64,000 bases of DNA from Alteriqipengyuania abyssalis (GTDB lineage: Bacteria > Pseudomonadota > Alphaproteobacteria > Sphingomonadales > Sphingomonadaceae): assembly GCF_019857185.1 (NCBI RefSeq), contig NZ_JAHWXP010000005.1:1-64000 (forward strand). The letters are read 5' to 3'. The position numbers were made by a program, and so were the translations under genes. This document shows positions 27,338 to 35,889 of the stretch, one piece after another. The notes below the pieces were generated by a model, which ran no database searches, was not told the origin of the DNA, and was given only the letters and a program-made list of their open reading frames with translations. Positions within the stretch are counted from its first letter, which is position 1, and every line of letters starts with the position of its first letter.

Positions 27338-29170
27338 ATGGCCGCCATCATGACCGCCGAACCGCGAACCTCCGGCCCGAGCTCAGCCGACGCCCCGCAC
27401 TTGCTGGACAAGCTGCACGAAGTGTTCGGCTTCCGCTCGTTCCGCGGTGTGCAAGCCCAAGTGGTGGACCGGGTGATGGCGGGCCAGTCCACGCTCGCGG
27501 TGATGCCCACCGGCGCAGGCAAGTCGCTGACCTACCAGCTGCCCGCCACGCTGCTGGAGGGCACGTGCGTGGTGATCAGCCCGCTGATCGCGCTGATGCA
27601 CGATCAGTTGCGCAGCGCGAGCGCCAACGGGATTCGCGCCGCCACGCTGACCAGCGCGGACGAAAACCGCGCCGAAACCGTCCAGCGCCTGCGCGCGGGC
27701 GAGCTCGACCTGCTGTACGTCGCGCCCGAACGCGCGAGCCAGGGCCATTTCCGCGACCTGCTCGCGCAGTGCCGCATATCTCTGTTCGCGATCGACGAGG
27801 CGCATTGCGTGTCCGAATGGGGGCACGATTTCCGGCCCGACTACCGCCTGCTGCGCCCGCTGATGGACCAATTCGCGGACGTGCCGCGCCTCGCGCTGAC
27901 CGCGACCGCCGATGGGCACACCCGATCCGACATCCTGACCCAGCTGGGGATCGCGCCCGAGGGGCTGATCGTCGCCGGGTTCGACCGGCCCAACATCCGC
28001 TACACCATTCGTCCGCGCAATTCGCTGACCCAGCAACTGCGCGCCCTACTCACCGAGAATCCCGGCCCCGGCATCGTCTATGCGCAAACCCGCGCCGTGA
28101 CCGAGCGGCTGGCTGCGTCGCTCTCCGACGCAGGGCGCGAGGTGCGCTGCTATCACGCAGGCCTGCCGCCCGAGGTGCGCGCCGCCAACCAGGCGGCGTT
28201 CGTGGCGAGCGAGAACATGGTGATCTGCGCCACGGTCGCGTTCGGGATGGGGATCGACAAGCCCGATGTGCGCTTCGTCGCGCATGCCGGGCTGCCCAAG
28301 TCGATCGAGTCCTATTACCAGGAAACCGGCCGCGCCGGGCGCGATGGCGACCCCGCAACCGCAGAGCTGTTCTGGGGCGCGGAGGATTTCGCCAAGGCGC
28401 GCATGCGCATCGGCGAGGTGGGCGAAGCGCGCCAGCAGGGCGAGCGCGCGCGGCTGGCGGCGCTTGGCGCGCTGGTCGAGACTGCGGGATGCCGCCGCGC
28501 GATCCTGCTGCGCCATTTCGGCGAGAACCCGCCCGAGACCTGCGGCAATTGCGACAACTGCCTGAACCCTCCCAAGGCGGTCGACGCGACGGTGGTGGCG
28601 CAGAAATACCTCTCCGCCGTCGCGCGCACGCGGCAGATGTACGGCGCGGGCTATGTCGAAAGCATCCTCACCGGCCAGTCGAGCGAACGCAGCCGGTCGC
28701 AGGGGCACGACAAGCTGTCGGTCTTCGGCATCGTCGAGGGGGAGGAAGCCGCGCTGCTCAAGCCCGTCCACCGCGCGCTGCTGGTGCGCGGGGCCTTGCT
28801 GCCGACCGAGCACGGCGGACTGATGCTGGGGCCGGAGGCGCGCGGTTTTCTCAAAGGAGAGGAACCGCTCGATCTGGTCATCCCGCCCAAGCGTACAGGC
28901 GGTAAGGGACGCAAGGGGGCAGGCTCGGGTCAGGCGCTCAATCCGGTGGGCGATCCGCTGTTCGATGCGCTGCGTGAATTGCGACGCGATCTGGCGAAGG
29001 AGAACCAGGTCCCGCCCTACGTCATCTTCCACGATTCGGTCCTGCGCGACATGGCCGGATTGCGCCCGCAGACCCGCGCGCTGCTGGGCGAGTTGCCCGG
29101 CATCGGGGCGAAGAAGCTGGACGCCTATGGCGACGCGTTCCTGGAGGTGATCCGCCAGCACGAGCGGTAG
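27338..29170 (+). CDS. recQ: ATP-dependent DNA helicase RecQ
   Basis: 3'-5' DNA helicase of recombination and repair, 610 residues from the chosen ATG (a second ATG 12 bases on is equally possible). It contains Walker A VMPTGAGKSLTYQLPA, the DEAH box FAIDEAHCVSEWGHDFRPDY and motif VI YYQETGRAGRDG. The RQC zinc site is CRRAILLRHFG...CGNCDNC. A C-terminal HRDC domain (VLRDMAGLRPQTRALLGELPGIG) follows. Length and domain order match full RecQ. Confidence 0.96.
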   Translation: MAAIMTAEPRTSGPSSADAPHLLDKLHEVFGFRSFRGVQAQVVDRVMAGQSTLAVMPTGAGKSLTYQLPATLLEGTCVVISPLIALMHDQLRSASANGIRAATLTSADENRAETVQRLRAGELDLLYVAPERASQGHFRDLLAQCRISLFAIDEAHCVSEWGHDFRPDYRLLRPLMDQFADVPRLALTATADGHTRSDILTQLGIAPEGLIVAGFDRPNIRYTIRPRNSLTQQLRALLTENPGPGIVYAQTRAVTERLAASLSDAGREVRCYHAGLPPEVRAANQAAFVASENMVICATVAFGMGIDKPDVRFVAHAGLPKSIESYYQETGRAGRDGDPATAELFWGAEDFAKARMRIGEVGEARQQGERARLAALGALVETAGCRRAILLRHFGENPPETCGNCDNCLNPPKAVDATVVAQKYLSAVARTRQMYGAGYVESILTGQSSERSRSQGHDKLSVFGIVEGEEAALLKPVHRALLVRGALLPTEHGGLMLGPEARGFLKGEEPLDLVIPPKRTGGKGRKGAGSGQALNPVGDPLFDALRELRRDLAKENQVPPYVIFHDSVLRDMAGLRPQTRALLGELPGIGAKKLDAYGDAFLEVIRQHER

Positions 29171-29241
29171 GCGCGGCGCATCCTGCGGCTTTCGCGATTC
29201 CGGTCATTGGGGCCGGGCGACAGTGCTGCTATGGGCCCGCG

Positions 29242-31113
29242 ATGCTTACGATCGACGGTATCACTGTCCGGCTTGGCGGCCGGCCCATTCTCGAACGCGC
29301 CAGCGCGACGATTCCGCACGGCGCGCGGGTCGGGCTGATCGGCCGCAACGGGGCGGGCAAGTCTACCCTGATGAAGACCCTGATCGGCGAGATCGAGCCC
29401 GACGACGGATCGATCGGCAAGCCCTCGAAGGCGCGCATCGGCTATATCGCGCAGGAAGCGCCCGATGGCGCGATCACGCCCGAACAGGCCGTGCTCGCCG
29501 CCGATGTCGAGCGCGCCAGCCTGCTCGAAGAGGCGGACACCTGCACCAATGTCGACCGGCTGGGCGAAGTGCACGAGCGGCTGCTGGCGATCGACGCCTA
29601 CACCGCGCCTGCGCGTGCGGCGAAGATCCTCAGCGGGCTGGGCTTCGACGAAGAGATGCAGCATCGCCCGCTCTCCAGCTTCTCGGGCGGGTGGAAGATG
29701 CGCGTTGCGCTGGGTGCGCTGCTGTTCTCCGAACCCGACATTCTGCTGCTCGACGAGCCGTCCAACCACCTCGATCTCGAAGCGACGCTGTGGCTGGAGA
29801 ACTTCCTCAAGTCCTATCCCGCCACCCTGCTCGTCATCAGCCACGAACGCGACCTGCTGAACAATGTGGTCGACCACATCCTGCACCTGCAGGGCGGGCA
29901 GCTGACGATCTACAGCGGCGGCTACGACGCGTTCGAGAAGCAGCGGGCCGAGCGCGCGGCGCAGCTGGAGTCGGCCAAGGCCGCGCAGGATGCGCAGCGT
30001 GCGCGCCTGCAGGACTATGTCGCGCGCAACAGCGCCCGCGCCTCCACCGCCAAACAGGCGCAGGCGCGCGCGAAGATGCTCGCCAAGATGCAGCCGATCG
30101 CCGCGCTGATGGAAGACCCCTCGCTCAGCTTCGAGTTTCCTTCACCCGGCGAATTGCGCTCTCCGATGATCACGCTCGACGGGGCGGCGGTCGCCTATGG
30201 GGAGGCCCCGCCGATCCTCAAGCGGCTGAACATGCGGATCGACGCGGACGACCGGATCGCGCTGTTGGGCCGCAACGGCAACGGCAAGACCACGCTCGCG
30301 CGCCTGCTGTCCTCCCAACTCGACCCGGTCGAAGGCGCGATGAACGCGCCCGGCAAGCTCAAGGTCGGCTATTTCACCCAGTATCAGGTGGAAGAGCTCG
30401 CCAGCGACGAAACGCCGTTGGAGCTGATGTCGCACGCGATGGAGGGCAAGACGCCCGCCGCGGTGCGCGCACAGCTGGGCCGCTTCGGCTTCTCCGGCCC
30501 GCGCGCGACGCAGAAGGTGGAGAAGCTCTCGGGCGGGGAGCGCGCGCGGCTGGCGCTAGCGCTGATTACCCGCGATGCGCCGCACCTGCTGATCCTCGAC
30601 GAGCCGACCAACCACCTCGACGTCGATGCGCGCGAGGCGCTGGTTCAGGCGCTCAACGACTATTCGGGCGCGGTCATCCTGATCAGCCACGATCGCCACA
30701 TGGTCGAGCTGACGGCGGACCGGCTGATGCTGGTCGATGGCGGCACCGCCAAAGAATATTCGGGCAGCATGGACGATTACATCGACTTCGTGATGGGCCG
30801 TAACCAGCCCAAGAAGTCGTCCGGCTCCACCCCCGCAAAGCCAGCTTCCGCGAGTCCCGGCAAGACTCGCGCGAAGGCGCGCTTCCTCAAGTCCGAACTG
30901 GCTACCGCGGAGAAGGCGATGGCCAAGCTGGAGGCGAGCCTGTCGCAAATCGACGAGGCGATGTGCGACCCCGCCAGCGCGCCCGCGCATCTCGCCGGGA
31001 TCGCGATGGACGACCTGCTGATCCGGCGCGCAGAGGCGAGCGATGCGCTGGCCAAGGCCGAAGCCGAATGGCTGGCTCTGGGCGAACAGCTGGAAACGCT
31101 CGAAGACGCTTAG
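29242..31113 (+). CDS. ABC-F family ATP-binding protein (Uup/YheS type)
   Basis: A soluble 623-residue ATPase with two ABC domains and no membrane helices; ABC-F proteins act on the ribosome. The first Walker A is GRNGAGKST, signature FSGGWKMR and Walker B LLLDEPSNHLD. The second set is GRNGNGKTT, LSGGERARLAL and LILDEPTNHLD. Between them is the ABC-F linker (RAAQLESAKAAQDAQRARLQ). The C-terminus ends in a charged coiled coil (about 545-623). It appears to be a general translation factor rather than a resistance type, but this is inference. Confidence 0.93.
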   Translation: MLTIDGITVRLGGRPILERASATIPHGARVGLIGRNGAGKSTLMKTLIGEIEPDDGSIGKPSKARIGYIAQEAPDGAITPEQAVLAADVERASLLEEADTCTNVDRLGEVHERLLAIDAYTAPARAAKILSGLGFDEEMQHRPLSSFSGGWKMRVALGALLFSEPDILLLDEPSNHLDLEATLWLENFLKSYPATLLVISHERDLLNNVVDHILHLQGGQLTIYSGGYDAFEKQRAERAAQLESAKAAQDAQRARLQDYVARNSARASTAKQAQARAKMLAKMQPIAALMEDPSLSFEFPSPGELRSPMITLDGAAVAYGEAPPILKRLNMRIDADDRIALLGRNGNGKTTLARLLSSQLDPVEGAMNAPGKLKVGYFTQYQVEELASDETPLELMSHAMEGKTPAAVRAQLGRFGFSGPRATQKVEKLSGGERARLALALITRDAPHLLILDEPTNHLDVDAREALVQALNDYSGAVILISHDRHMVELTADRLMLVDGGTAKEYSGSMDDYIDFVMGRNQPKKSSGSTPAKPASASPGKTRAKARFLKSELATAEKAMAKLEASLSQIDEAMCDPASAPAHLAGIAMDDLLIRRAEASDALAKAEAEWLALGEQLETLEDA

Positions 31114-31134
31114 CGCCCACACGATAGGGGCGCT
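31112..31134 (+). terminator. Hairpin overlapping the ABC-F stop codon
   Basis: Inverted repeat AGCGCCC / GGGCGCT with a 9-base loop starts in the stop codon and is followed by TTCG. It is probably a terminator separating the ABC-F gene from the tRNA on the opposite strand, though the U run is short. Confidence 0.45.
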
Positions 31135-31151
31135 TTCGCGTCGCAAAAGCC

Positions 31152-31226
31152 TGGCTGGGGTGGCAGGATTCGAACCTGCGCATGCCGGTACCAAAAACCG
31201 GTGCCTTACCGCTTGGCTACACCCCA
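31152..31226 (-). tRNA. tRNA-Gln (anticodon TTG)
   Basis: A complete 75-base cloverleaf including an encoded CCA end. The acceptor stem TGGGGTG pairs with CACCCCA at the 3' side. The anticodon stem CCGGT/ACCGG encloses loop TTTTGGT, giving anticodon TTG, and the T loop is TTCGAAT. No integrated element is seen at its 3' end. Confidence 0.95.
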
Positions 31227-31310
31227 TCAGCAGGCGAGTGCGCCCCTATAGCGCCGCGAACGGCGATGTGAAGGGGTGCCATGGTGGTTCGGGTGCGGTA
31301 AGCCGTCGCG

Positions 31311-32462
31311 ATGACCGATCTCGCCACTGCCCGCCAAATCCTCGACACGCTGATCGGGTTCGACACGACCTCGCACAACAGCAATCTCGCGCTGATCGAA
31401 TGGGTCGAGGCGTATCTCGCCCGGCACGGCGTCGAATCGCAGCGGGTGCCCAACGAAGACGGGCGCAAGGCGAACCTGTTCGCGACCTGCGGGCCGAAGG
31501 TCGAAGGCGGGGTGATCCTGTCGGGCCACACCGATGTGGTCCCGATTGACGGGCAGGACTGGTCGAGCGATCCGTGGACCGTGCGCGAGGCGGACGGGAA
31601 ACTCTTCGGGCGCGGCGTGGCGGACATGAAGGGGTTCATCGCCCTCGCGCTTGCCTTCGTGCCGCGCTTCGTCGCGGGGAAACTGCCGGTGCATCTGGCG
31701 CTGAGCTACGACGAGGAGGTCGGCTGCCAGGGCGCGCCTGCGATGATCGCGCGGATGGCGCAGGATATCCCGCCGCCGCGCCTCACCATCGTGGGCGAGC
31801 CGAGCCTGATAGGCATCATCACCGGGCACAAGGGAATCGCGGTGCACGAGGTCAGCGTGCACGGGCATGCCGCGCATTCCTCGCTGGTCGATCACGGGAT
31901 TTCAGCCAACGCCGTCGCGGTCGGTCTGATGCACGAGCTGCTGGCGCTGGCGGAGGAATTGCGTGCGCGGGCGGATCCGGACAACGGCTTCGACCCGCCG
32001 CAGGCGACGCTGACCATCGGGGTGATGGAGGGCGGCACCGCGTCGAACATTCTTGCCGGGCACGCTCGCTTCCAGTTCGACCTGCGCTGCCCGCCGGGGG
32101 AGGACGCCGGGGCGATCCTCGCTCCGTTCAGGGCGCGATGCGAGGCGCTGGATGCGGAGTTGAAGGCACGCTTCCCCGACGCTGGCGTGCAGGTGGAGCA
32201 GCACGCGGGCACCCCGCCGATGACGCCGCAGGGCAGCGAAGACGCGGTCGCCTTCGTCCGCGCGCTGACAGGCGAGAACAGCGTGCCCGGTCAGGTCGCC
32301 TTCGCGGCGGAGGGCGGCCAGTTCCAGGCGGCGGGCTTCCCGACGGTGATCTGCGGCCCCGGTTCGATCGAGCAGGCGCACCAGCCGGACGAATGGATCG
32401 CGCTGGAACAGCTCGAGAAGGGCGGGGCGTTCATGGCGCGGCTGGCGGAGAGATTGGGGTAG
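31311..32462 (+). CDS. argE: Acetylornithine deacetylase (ArgE family, M20 peptidase fold)
   Basis: A 383-residue zinc amidohydrolase that removes acetyl from N-acetylornithine in arginine synthesis. M20 signatures are present: SGHTDVVP (metal His/Asp), GRGVADMKGF (bridging Asp), a catalytic Glu pair in SYDEEVGCQGA, and the dimerisation domain with HGHAAHSS. The late GPGSIEQAHQPDEW supplies the last metal His. Motif wording fits ArgE better than DapE or a peptidase. It is convergent with yghU across a palindromic repeat. Confidence 0.9.
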   Translation: MTDLATARQILDTLIGFDTTSHNSNLALIEWVEAYLARHGVESQRVPNEDGRKANLFATCGPKVEGGVILSGHTDVVPIDGQDWSSDPWTVREADGKLFGRGVADMKGFIALALAFVPRFVAGKLPVHLALSYDEEVGCQGAPAMIARMAQDIPPPRLTIVGEPSLIGIITGHKGIAVHEVSVHGHAAHSSLVDHGISANAVAVGLMHELLALAEELRARADPDNGFDPPQATLTIGVMEGGTASNILAGHARFQFDLRCPPGEDAGAILAPFRARCEALDAELKARFPDAGVQVEQHAGTPPMTPQGSEDAVAFVRALTGENSVPGQVAFAAEGGQFQAAGFPTVICGPGSIEQAHQPDEWIALEQLEKGGAFMARLAERLG

Positions 32463-32482
32463 GGGGCACCCTATCCCCACAC

Positions 32483-32553
32483 GTCACCCCGGACTTGATC
32501 CGGGGTGGTGCTTCCTTGAAGTCCGACAGAAGAAGCACCGACCCCGGGGTGAC
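32483..32553. repeat. Intergenic palindromic repeat between argE and yghU
   Basis: A nested fold-back element: outer arms gtcaccccgg (32483-32492) and ccggggtgac (32544-32553), an internal short hairpin around ccggacttgatccgg, and an inner gtgcttc/gaagcac pair. This style of repeat is scattered between genes in sphingomonad and other alphaproteobacterial genomes. Located between convergent genes, it may also work as a bidirectional terminator. Confidence 0.75.
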
Positions 32554-32564
32554 GCCAAATCCGC

Positions 32565-33425
32565 CTACTCAGGCTTGCTGGGCTTCAGCACCTTGCCCTC
32601 GAAGTCCGCTGCCGCGTGCCGCTCGCGCAGCTGCGAATCCTCATCGCCCCACACCTTGGTCACGATTCGTCCGCGCTGCACCGCCGGGCGCGCGGCGATT
32701 TCCTCGACCCAGCGCGCGACGTTGGCGTATTCGTCGATCGAGAGGAAGGTCTTCGCGTCGTTGTAGATATTGCCTTCCACGAAGGGCGCAAGCCACGCGA
32801 AGGTGGCGATATCGGCGATCGTGTAGTCTTCGCCCGCAAGGAAGCGGCTCTCGCCCAGCCGCTGGTCGGCGACGCTGAAGAGGCGCTTGGTCTCCATCGC
32901 GTAGCGGTTGATCGGATATTCGAACTTCTCGGGCGCGTAGGCGTAGAAGTGGCCGAAGCCGCCGCCGATGAAGGGCGCGCTGCCGATCTGCCAGAACAGC
33001 CAGCTGAGCATTTCCGCACGCGCCTGTCCGGTGGGCTGGAAAGCGCGGAATTTCTCCGCGAGGTGGAGCAAGATCGCGCCGCTCTCGAACACCCGGATCG
33101 CTTCAACCCCGGTCCGGTCGACCAGCGCGGGAATCTTGGAATTGGGATTGATCGCGACGAAGCCGGAGCCGAACTGGTCGCCATCGCCGATATTGATCGT
33201 GTAGGCGTCGTATTCCGCCGGATGGCCCGCCTCCAGCAGCTCTTCCAGCATGATCGAGGCCTTGACCCCGTTGGGCGTGGCGAGCGAGTAGAGCTGGAAC
33301 GGGTTGTCCCCCTTGGGCAGCTCGCGCTGTTCGCGCGCGCCGGCGGTCGGGCGATTGATATTAGCGAACCTCCCGCCGTTCTCTGCATCATGGGTCCAGA
33401 CCTTGGGGGGCGTATAGTCGCTCAT
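32565..33425 (-). CDS. yghU: Glutathione-dependent disulfide-bond oxidoreductase YghU (GST family)
   Basis: A 286-residue Nu-class glutathione transferase-like enzyme using two glutathiones as a disulfide reductase. The N-terminal extension MSDYTPPKVWTHDAENGGRF is typical of YghU. The thioredoxin-like domain follows with LYSLATPNGVKASIMLEELL, NPNSKIPALVD and ESGAILLHLAE. The C-terminal helical GST domain contains FLAGEDYTIADIATFAWL. The long frame stays open far upstream, but nothing before the chosen Met resembles the family. Confidence 0.93.
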   Translation of the reverse strand: MSDYTPPKVWTHDAENGGRFANINRPTAGAREQRELPKGDNPFQLYSLATPNGVKASIMLEELLEAGHPAEYDAYTINIGDGDQFGSGFVAINPNSKIPALVDRTGVEAIRVFESGAILLHLAEKFRAFQPTGQARAEMLSWLFWQIGSAPFIGGGFGHFYAYAPEKFEYPINRYAMETKRLFSVADQRLGESRFLAGEDYTIADIATFAWLAPFVEGNIYNDAKTFLSIDEYANVARWVEEIAARPAVQRGRIVTKVWGDEDSQLRERHAAADFEGKVLKPSKPE

Positions 33426-33650
33426 CGGGCAATTCCTTATCGCAAATGGGGCAGGCATTGATGGCGACAAGGTGGGCCCTGCGCAGGCGAGCGCAAGCGC
33501 GACGCAGCTCTTGGGCCGGCAAGATGATCTGCGCAGCGCGCAAAGTTTCCTATCGCTTCCGCCGCAGCGCTGGCCGCGAACGGCGATCGCCGGGAACCGT
33601 CGCGCGGTGAGCGAGTCGTTCCAGCAGCAGCCTGTTGCGGATGTAACCAT

Positions 33651-34655
33651 ATGGAAAAGCTCATTTTCGTCGACGACAGCCTGCCCGGCATCACCCGCAA
33701 GGGTGCCGGGCGCGGTTGGGCCTATTACGACCCCGATGGCGAGTTGATCCGCGATGCGGCGGAGCGCGAGCGGCTGAACGCGATCGCGCTGCCGCCCGCC
33801 TATAGCGATTGCTGGTTCTGCCCCGCGCCCAACGGGCACATCCTCGCCACCGGATACGACGCAAAGGGGAGGAAGCAATATCGCTACCACCCCGAATTTC
33901 GCGCCAGCCGGGAGAGCGAGAAGTTCGACCGCTGCCTCGCCTTCGGTGCACGCTTGCCGCTGTTGAGGAAGCGGGTGGTCGACGATCTGGGCGCGCGCGA
34001 TCTGCGGCTGGCGCGCGCGCTGGCCGGGGTGGTCCGGCTGCTCGACCTGGGCGCGATCCGGATCGGGAACGAAACCTATGCGCGCGACAATGGCAGTTTC
34101 GGCGCGACCACGATCAAGAGCCACCATGTCACCGTGCGAGGGAAGACGCTGCGGTTCCGGTTCCGCGCCAAATCGGGCAAACACCGCGATCTGGAATTGA
34201 CCGACACGCATCTGGCAAAGATCGTCCGCCAGATGCAGGATCTGGACGGGCAGGACCTGTTCTCCTTTGTCGATCCTGCCGCCGATGCGGTGCGCGATGT
34301 CACCTCCAGCCACGTCAACGCCTATCTGCGCGAGACCATGGGCGAGGATTTCAGCGCCAAGAACTTCCGCACCTGGCACGCCAGCGCGATGGCATTCGGA
34401 CTGCTGGCGGGGGCGAGGGAGGATCTGACCATCAAGACCGTGACGGAAACGGTTGCCCAGCGGCTGGGCAACACACCTGCGATCACCCGCAAGAGCTATA
34501 TCCATCCGGCGATCTTCGATCTGATGGACCGGCAGGGCGAATGGCGCGAGGGGCTGCAACTGCCCCGGCGGACCAAGTGGCTCGCGCGTGAGGAGCGCGG
34601 GCTGATCGAATTTCTGGAAGATGCGCCGTCTCCGCGCGACATCCTCGCCGCCTGA
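33651..34655 (+). CDS. Type IB DNA topoisomerase
   Basis: A 334-residue bacterial topoisomerase IB of the poxvirus-like group, relaxing supercoils through a 3'-phosphotyrosyl intermediate. The N-terminal domain contains LNAIALPPAYSDCWFCPAPNGH. The catalytic domain has RIGNETYARDNGSFGATTIKSHH (Arg and Lys), FRTWHASAMAF, and the nucleophile Y283 in TRKSYIHP. All catalytic residues appear present. No operon partner is obvious. Confidence 0.93.
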   Translation: MEKLIFVDDSLPGITRKGAGRGWAYYDPDGELIRDAAERERLNAIALPPAYSDCWFCPAPNGHILATGYDAKGRKQYRYHPEFRASRESEKFDRCLAFGARLPLLRKRVVDDLGARDLRLARALAGVVRLLDLGAIRIGNETYARDNGSFGATTIKSHHVTVRGKTLRFRFRAKSGKHRDLELTDTHLAKIVRQMQDLDGQDLFSFVDPAADAVRDVTSSHVNAYLRETMGEDFSAKNFRTWHASAMAFGLLAGAREDLTIKTVTETVAQRLGNTPAITRKSYIHPAIFDLMDRQGEWREGLQLPRRTKWLAREERGLIEFLEDAPSPRDILAA

Positions 34656-34770
34656 CGTTTTTTTCTCAAAACTAACATGGCGCAATCGCGCCCGCGTAAA
34701 CTCGATGCTAGAGGTCGAGTAGCATTGTCAGCGCCGAATCTGGTGGGATAGGCGCGGAAGAGGGACGCAT

Positions 34771-35793
34771 TTGCCCAACCATAAGCTGACCGCTGTCGAC
34801 GCGGCCAATTTCCTGCCACGGAAATTTCCACCGCTTGTCGCGCAAGTGCTCTTCGGGCTTGCGTTGGCGCTGGCGATGATCGGCCTGCGCACCCTCATCG
34901 ACATCGTCGCGCCCAATGCAGGCCCCTTCGCGCTGGTCTACCCCATGGTGCTGATCGCCACGCTGTTCGGGCGGCTGCTGGCCGGGATCATCTGCCTGAT
35001 CGTCTCCTTCGTGTGGGCGTGGTACTTCGTGCTGCCGTTCCACGGGTCGTTCGCGTTCGAGGTGGCGAGCGATCAGTCGCGCGTGTTGATCAACTTCCTG
35101 TCGACCTGCGTGGTGCTAGTCCTCGCTGAGATCTTCCGCGCGGCGGTCCGCGTGCGCGAGGCCGAGCTGCACGAATCGCTCGAACGGCGGCGCTGGCTGA
35201 TGGCGGAGCTGCAGCATCGTACGAAGAACAACTTCGCGCTGGTCGCCAGCATGATCGAATTGCAGAAACGCCGGCAAGACAATCCCGCCGCCGCCGCCGC
35301 GCTGGAAGATGCCGCCAACCGCGTGTTCTCGTTCAGCCGCGCCTATGCGCAGCTGGCGGTGGACGGGGCCGACCGCAAGGAAGGCGCGATCGACATGGCC
35401 AGCTATCTGGAAGACGTGGTCGACCATCTGGTCCACGCGTCCTTCGACGATAACGTGAAGGTCGAGTGCCGTATCGCCCCGATCCCGCTGCCGCGAGACC
35501 AGGCGGTGGCGATCGGCCTGTTCCTCAACGAAGCGCTGACCAACGCCGCCAAATACGCCTTCGGCGACGGGCGTGATGGGGAGCTCACCATCGCGCTCTC
35601 CGGGTCGACCAATGACTGGCGGCTGGAAGTGCGCGATAATGGCGCGGGCACCGCCGCCAACAGCGATGCCGATGGCGGGCTGGGCAAGAGCCTGATGCGA
35701 ACTTTCGCGCAGCAGGCCGGGGCCGAACAGGATATCGAAGTCGACGAGCATGGCTGCCGCGTGACGCTGGCGCGCCTGCCGCTGACCGCATAG
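34771..35793 (+). CDS. Membrane sensor histidine kinase, HisKA_2/HWE type
   Basis: A 340-residue orphan kinase starting at TTG after a purine-rich site. The N-terminal DUF4118-like sensor has about four TM helices (residues 22-120). The dimerisation/phosphotransfer helix has H149 in ELQHRTKNNFALVASMIEL. The ATPase domain contains FLNEALTNAAKYAFGDG and VRDNGAG, and ends GGLGKSLMRTFAQQ. HWE and HisKA_2 kinases in alphaproteobacteria often feed the general stress response. No response regulator adjoins it. Confidence 0.85.
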   Translation: MPNHKLTAVDAANFLPRKFPPLVAQVLFGLALALAMIGLRTLIDIVAPNAGPFALVYPMVLIATLFGRLLAGIICLIVSFVWAWYFVLPFHGSFAFEVASDQSRVLINFLSTCVVLVLAEIFRAAVRVREAELHESLERRRWLMAELQHRTKNNFALVASMIELQKRRQDNPAAAAALEDAANRVFSFSRAYAQLAVDGADRKEGAIDMASYLEDVVDHLVHASFDDNVKVECRIAPIPLPRDQAVAIGLFLNEALTNAAKYAFGDGRDGELTIALSGSTNDWRLEVRDNGAGTAANSDADGGLGKSLMRTFAQQAGAEQDIEVDEHGCRVTLARLPLTA

Positions 35794-35889
35794 CGCGCCT
35801 GACCGGGCCGTTCGCGGATCGTTTCCTGAGCTGCCCTCTGTGTGGGCCCTTGTGCCGCGCGCGCCATCCGGGCACACGCTGAGCTACCA

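Noticed and set aside
26389-28905. 838-codon plus-strand open frame across ubiM and recQ
   Set aside because: It is antisense to ubiM and out of frame with recQ; the translation is Arg/Ala-rich with no conserved motif.
31152-31226. tRNA-Gln as an integration site
   Set aside because: The 3' end is intact and no repeated copy of it was noticed in the flanking sequence.
33426-34685. Upstream extension of the yghU frame to 706 codons
   Set aside because: The extension is antisense to topoisomerase IB and has no resemblance to a known protein; the YghU family start is at 33425.
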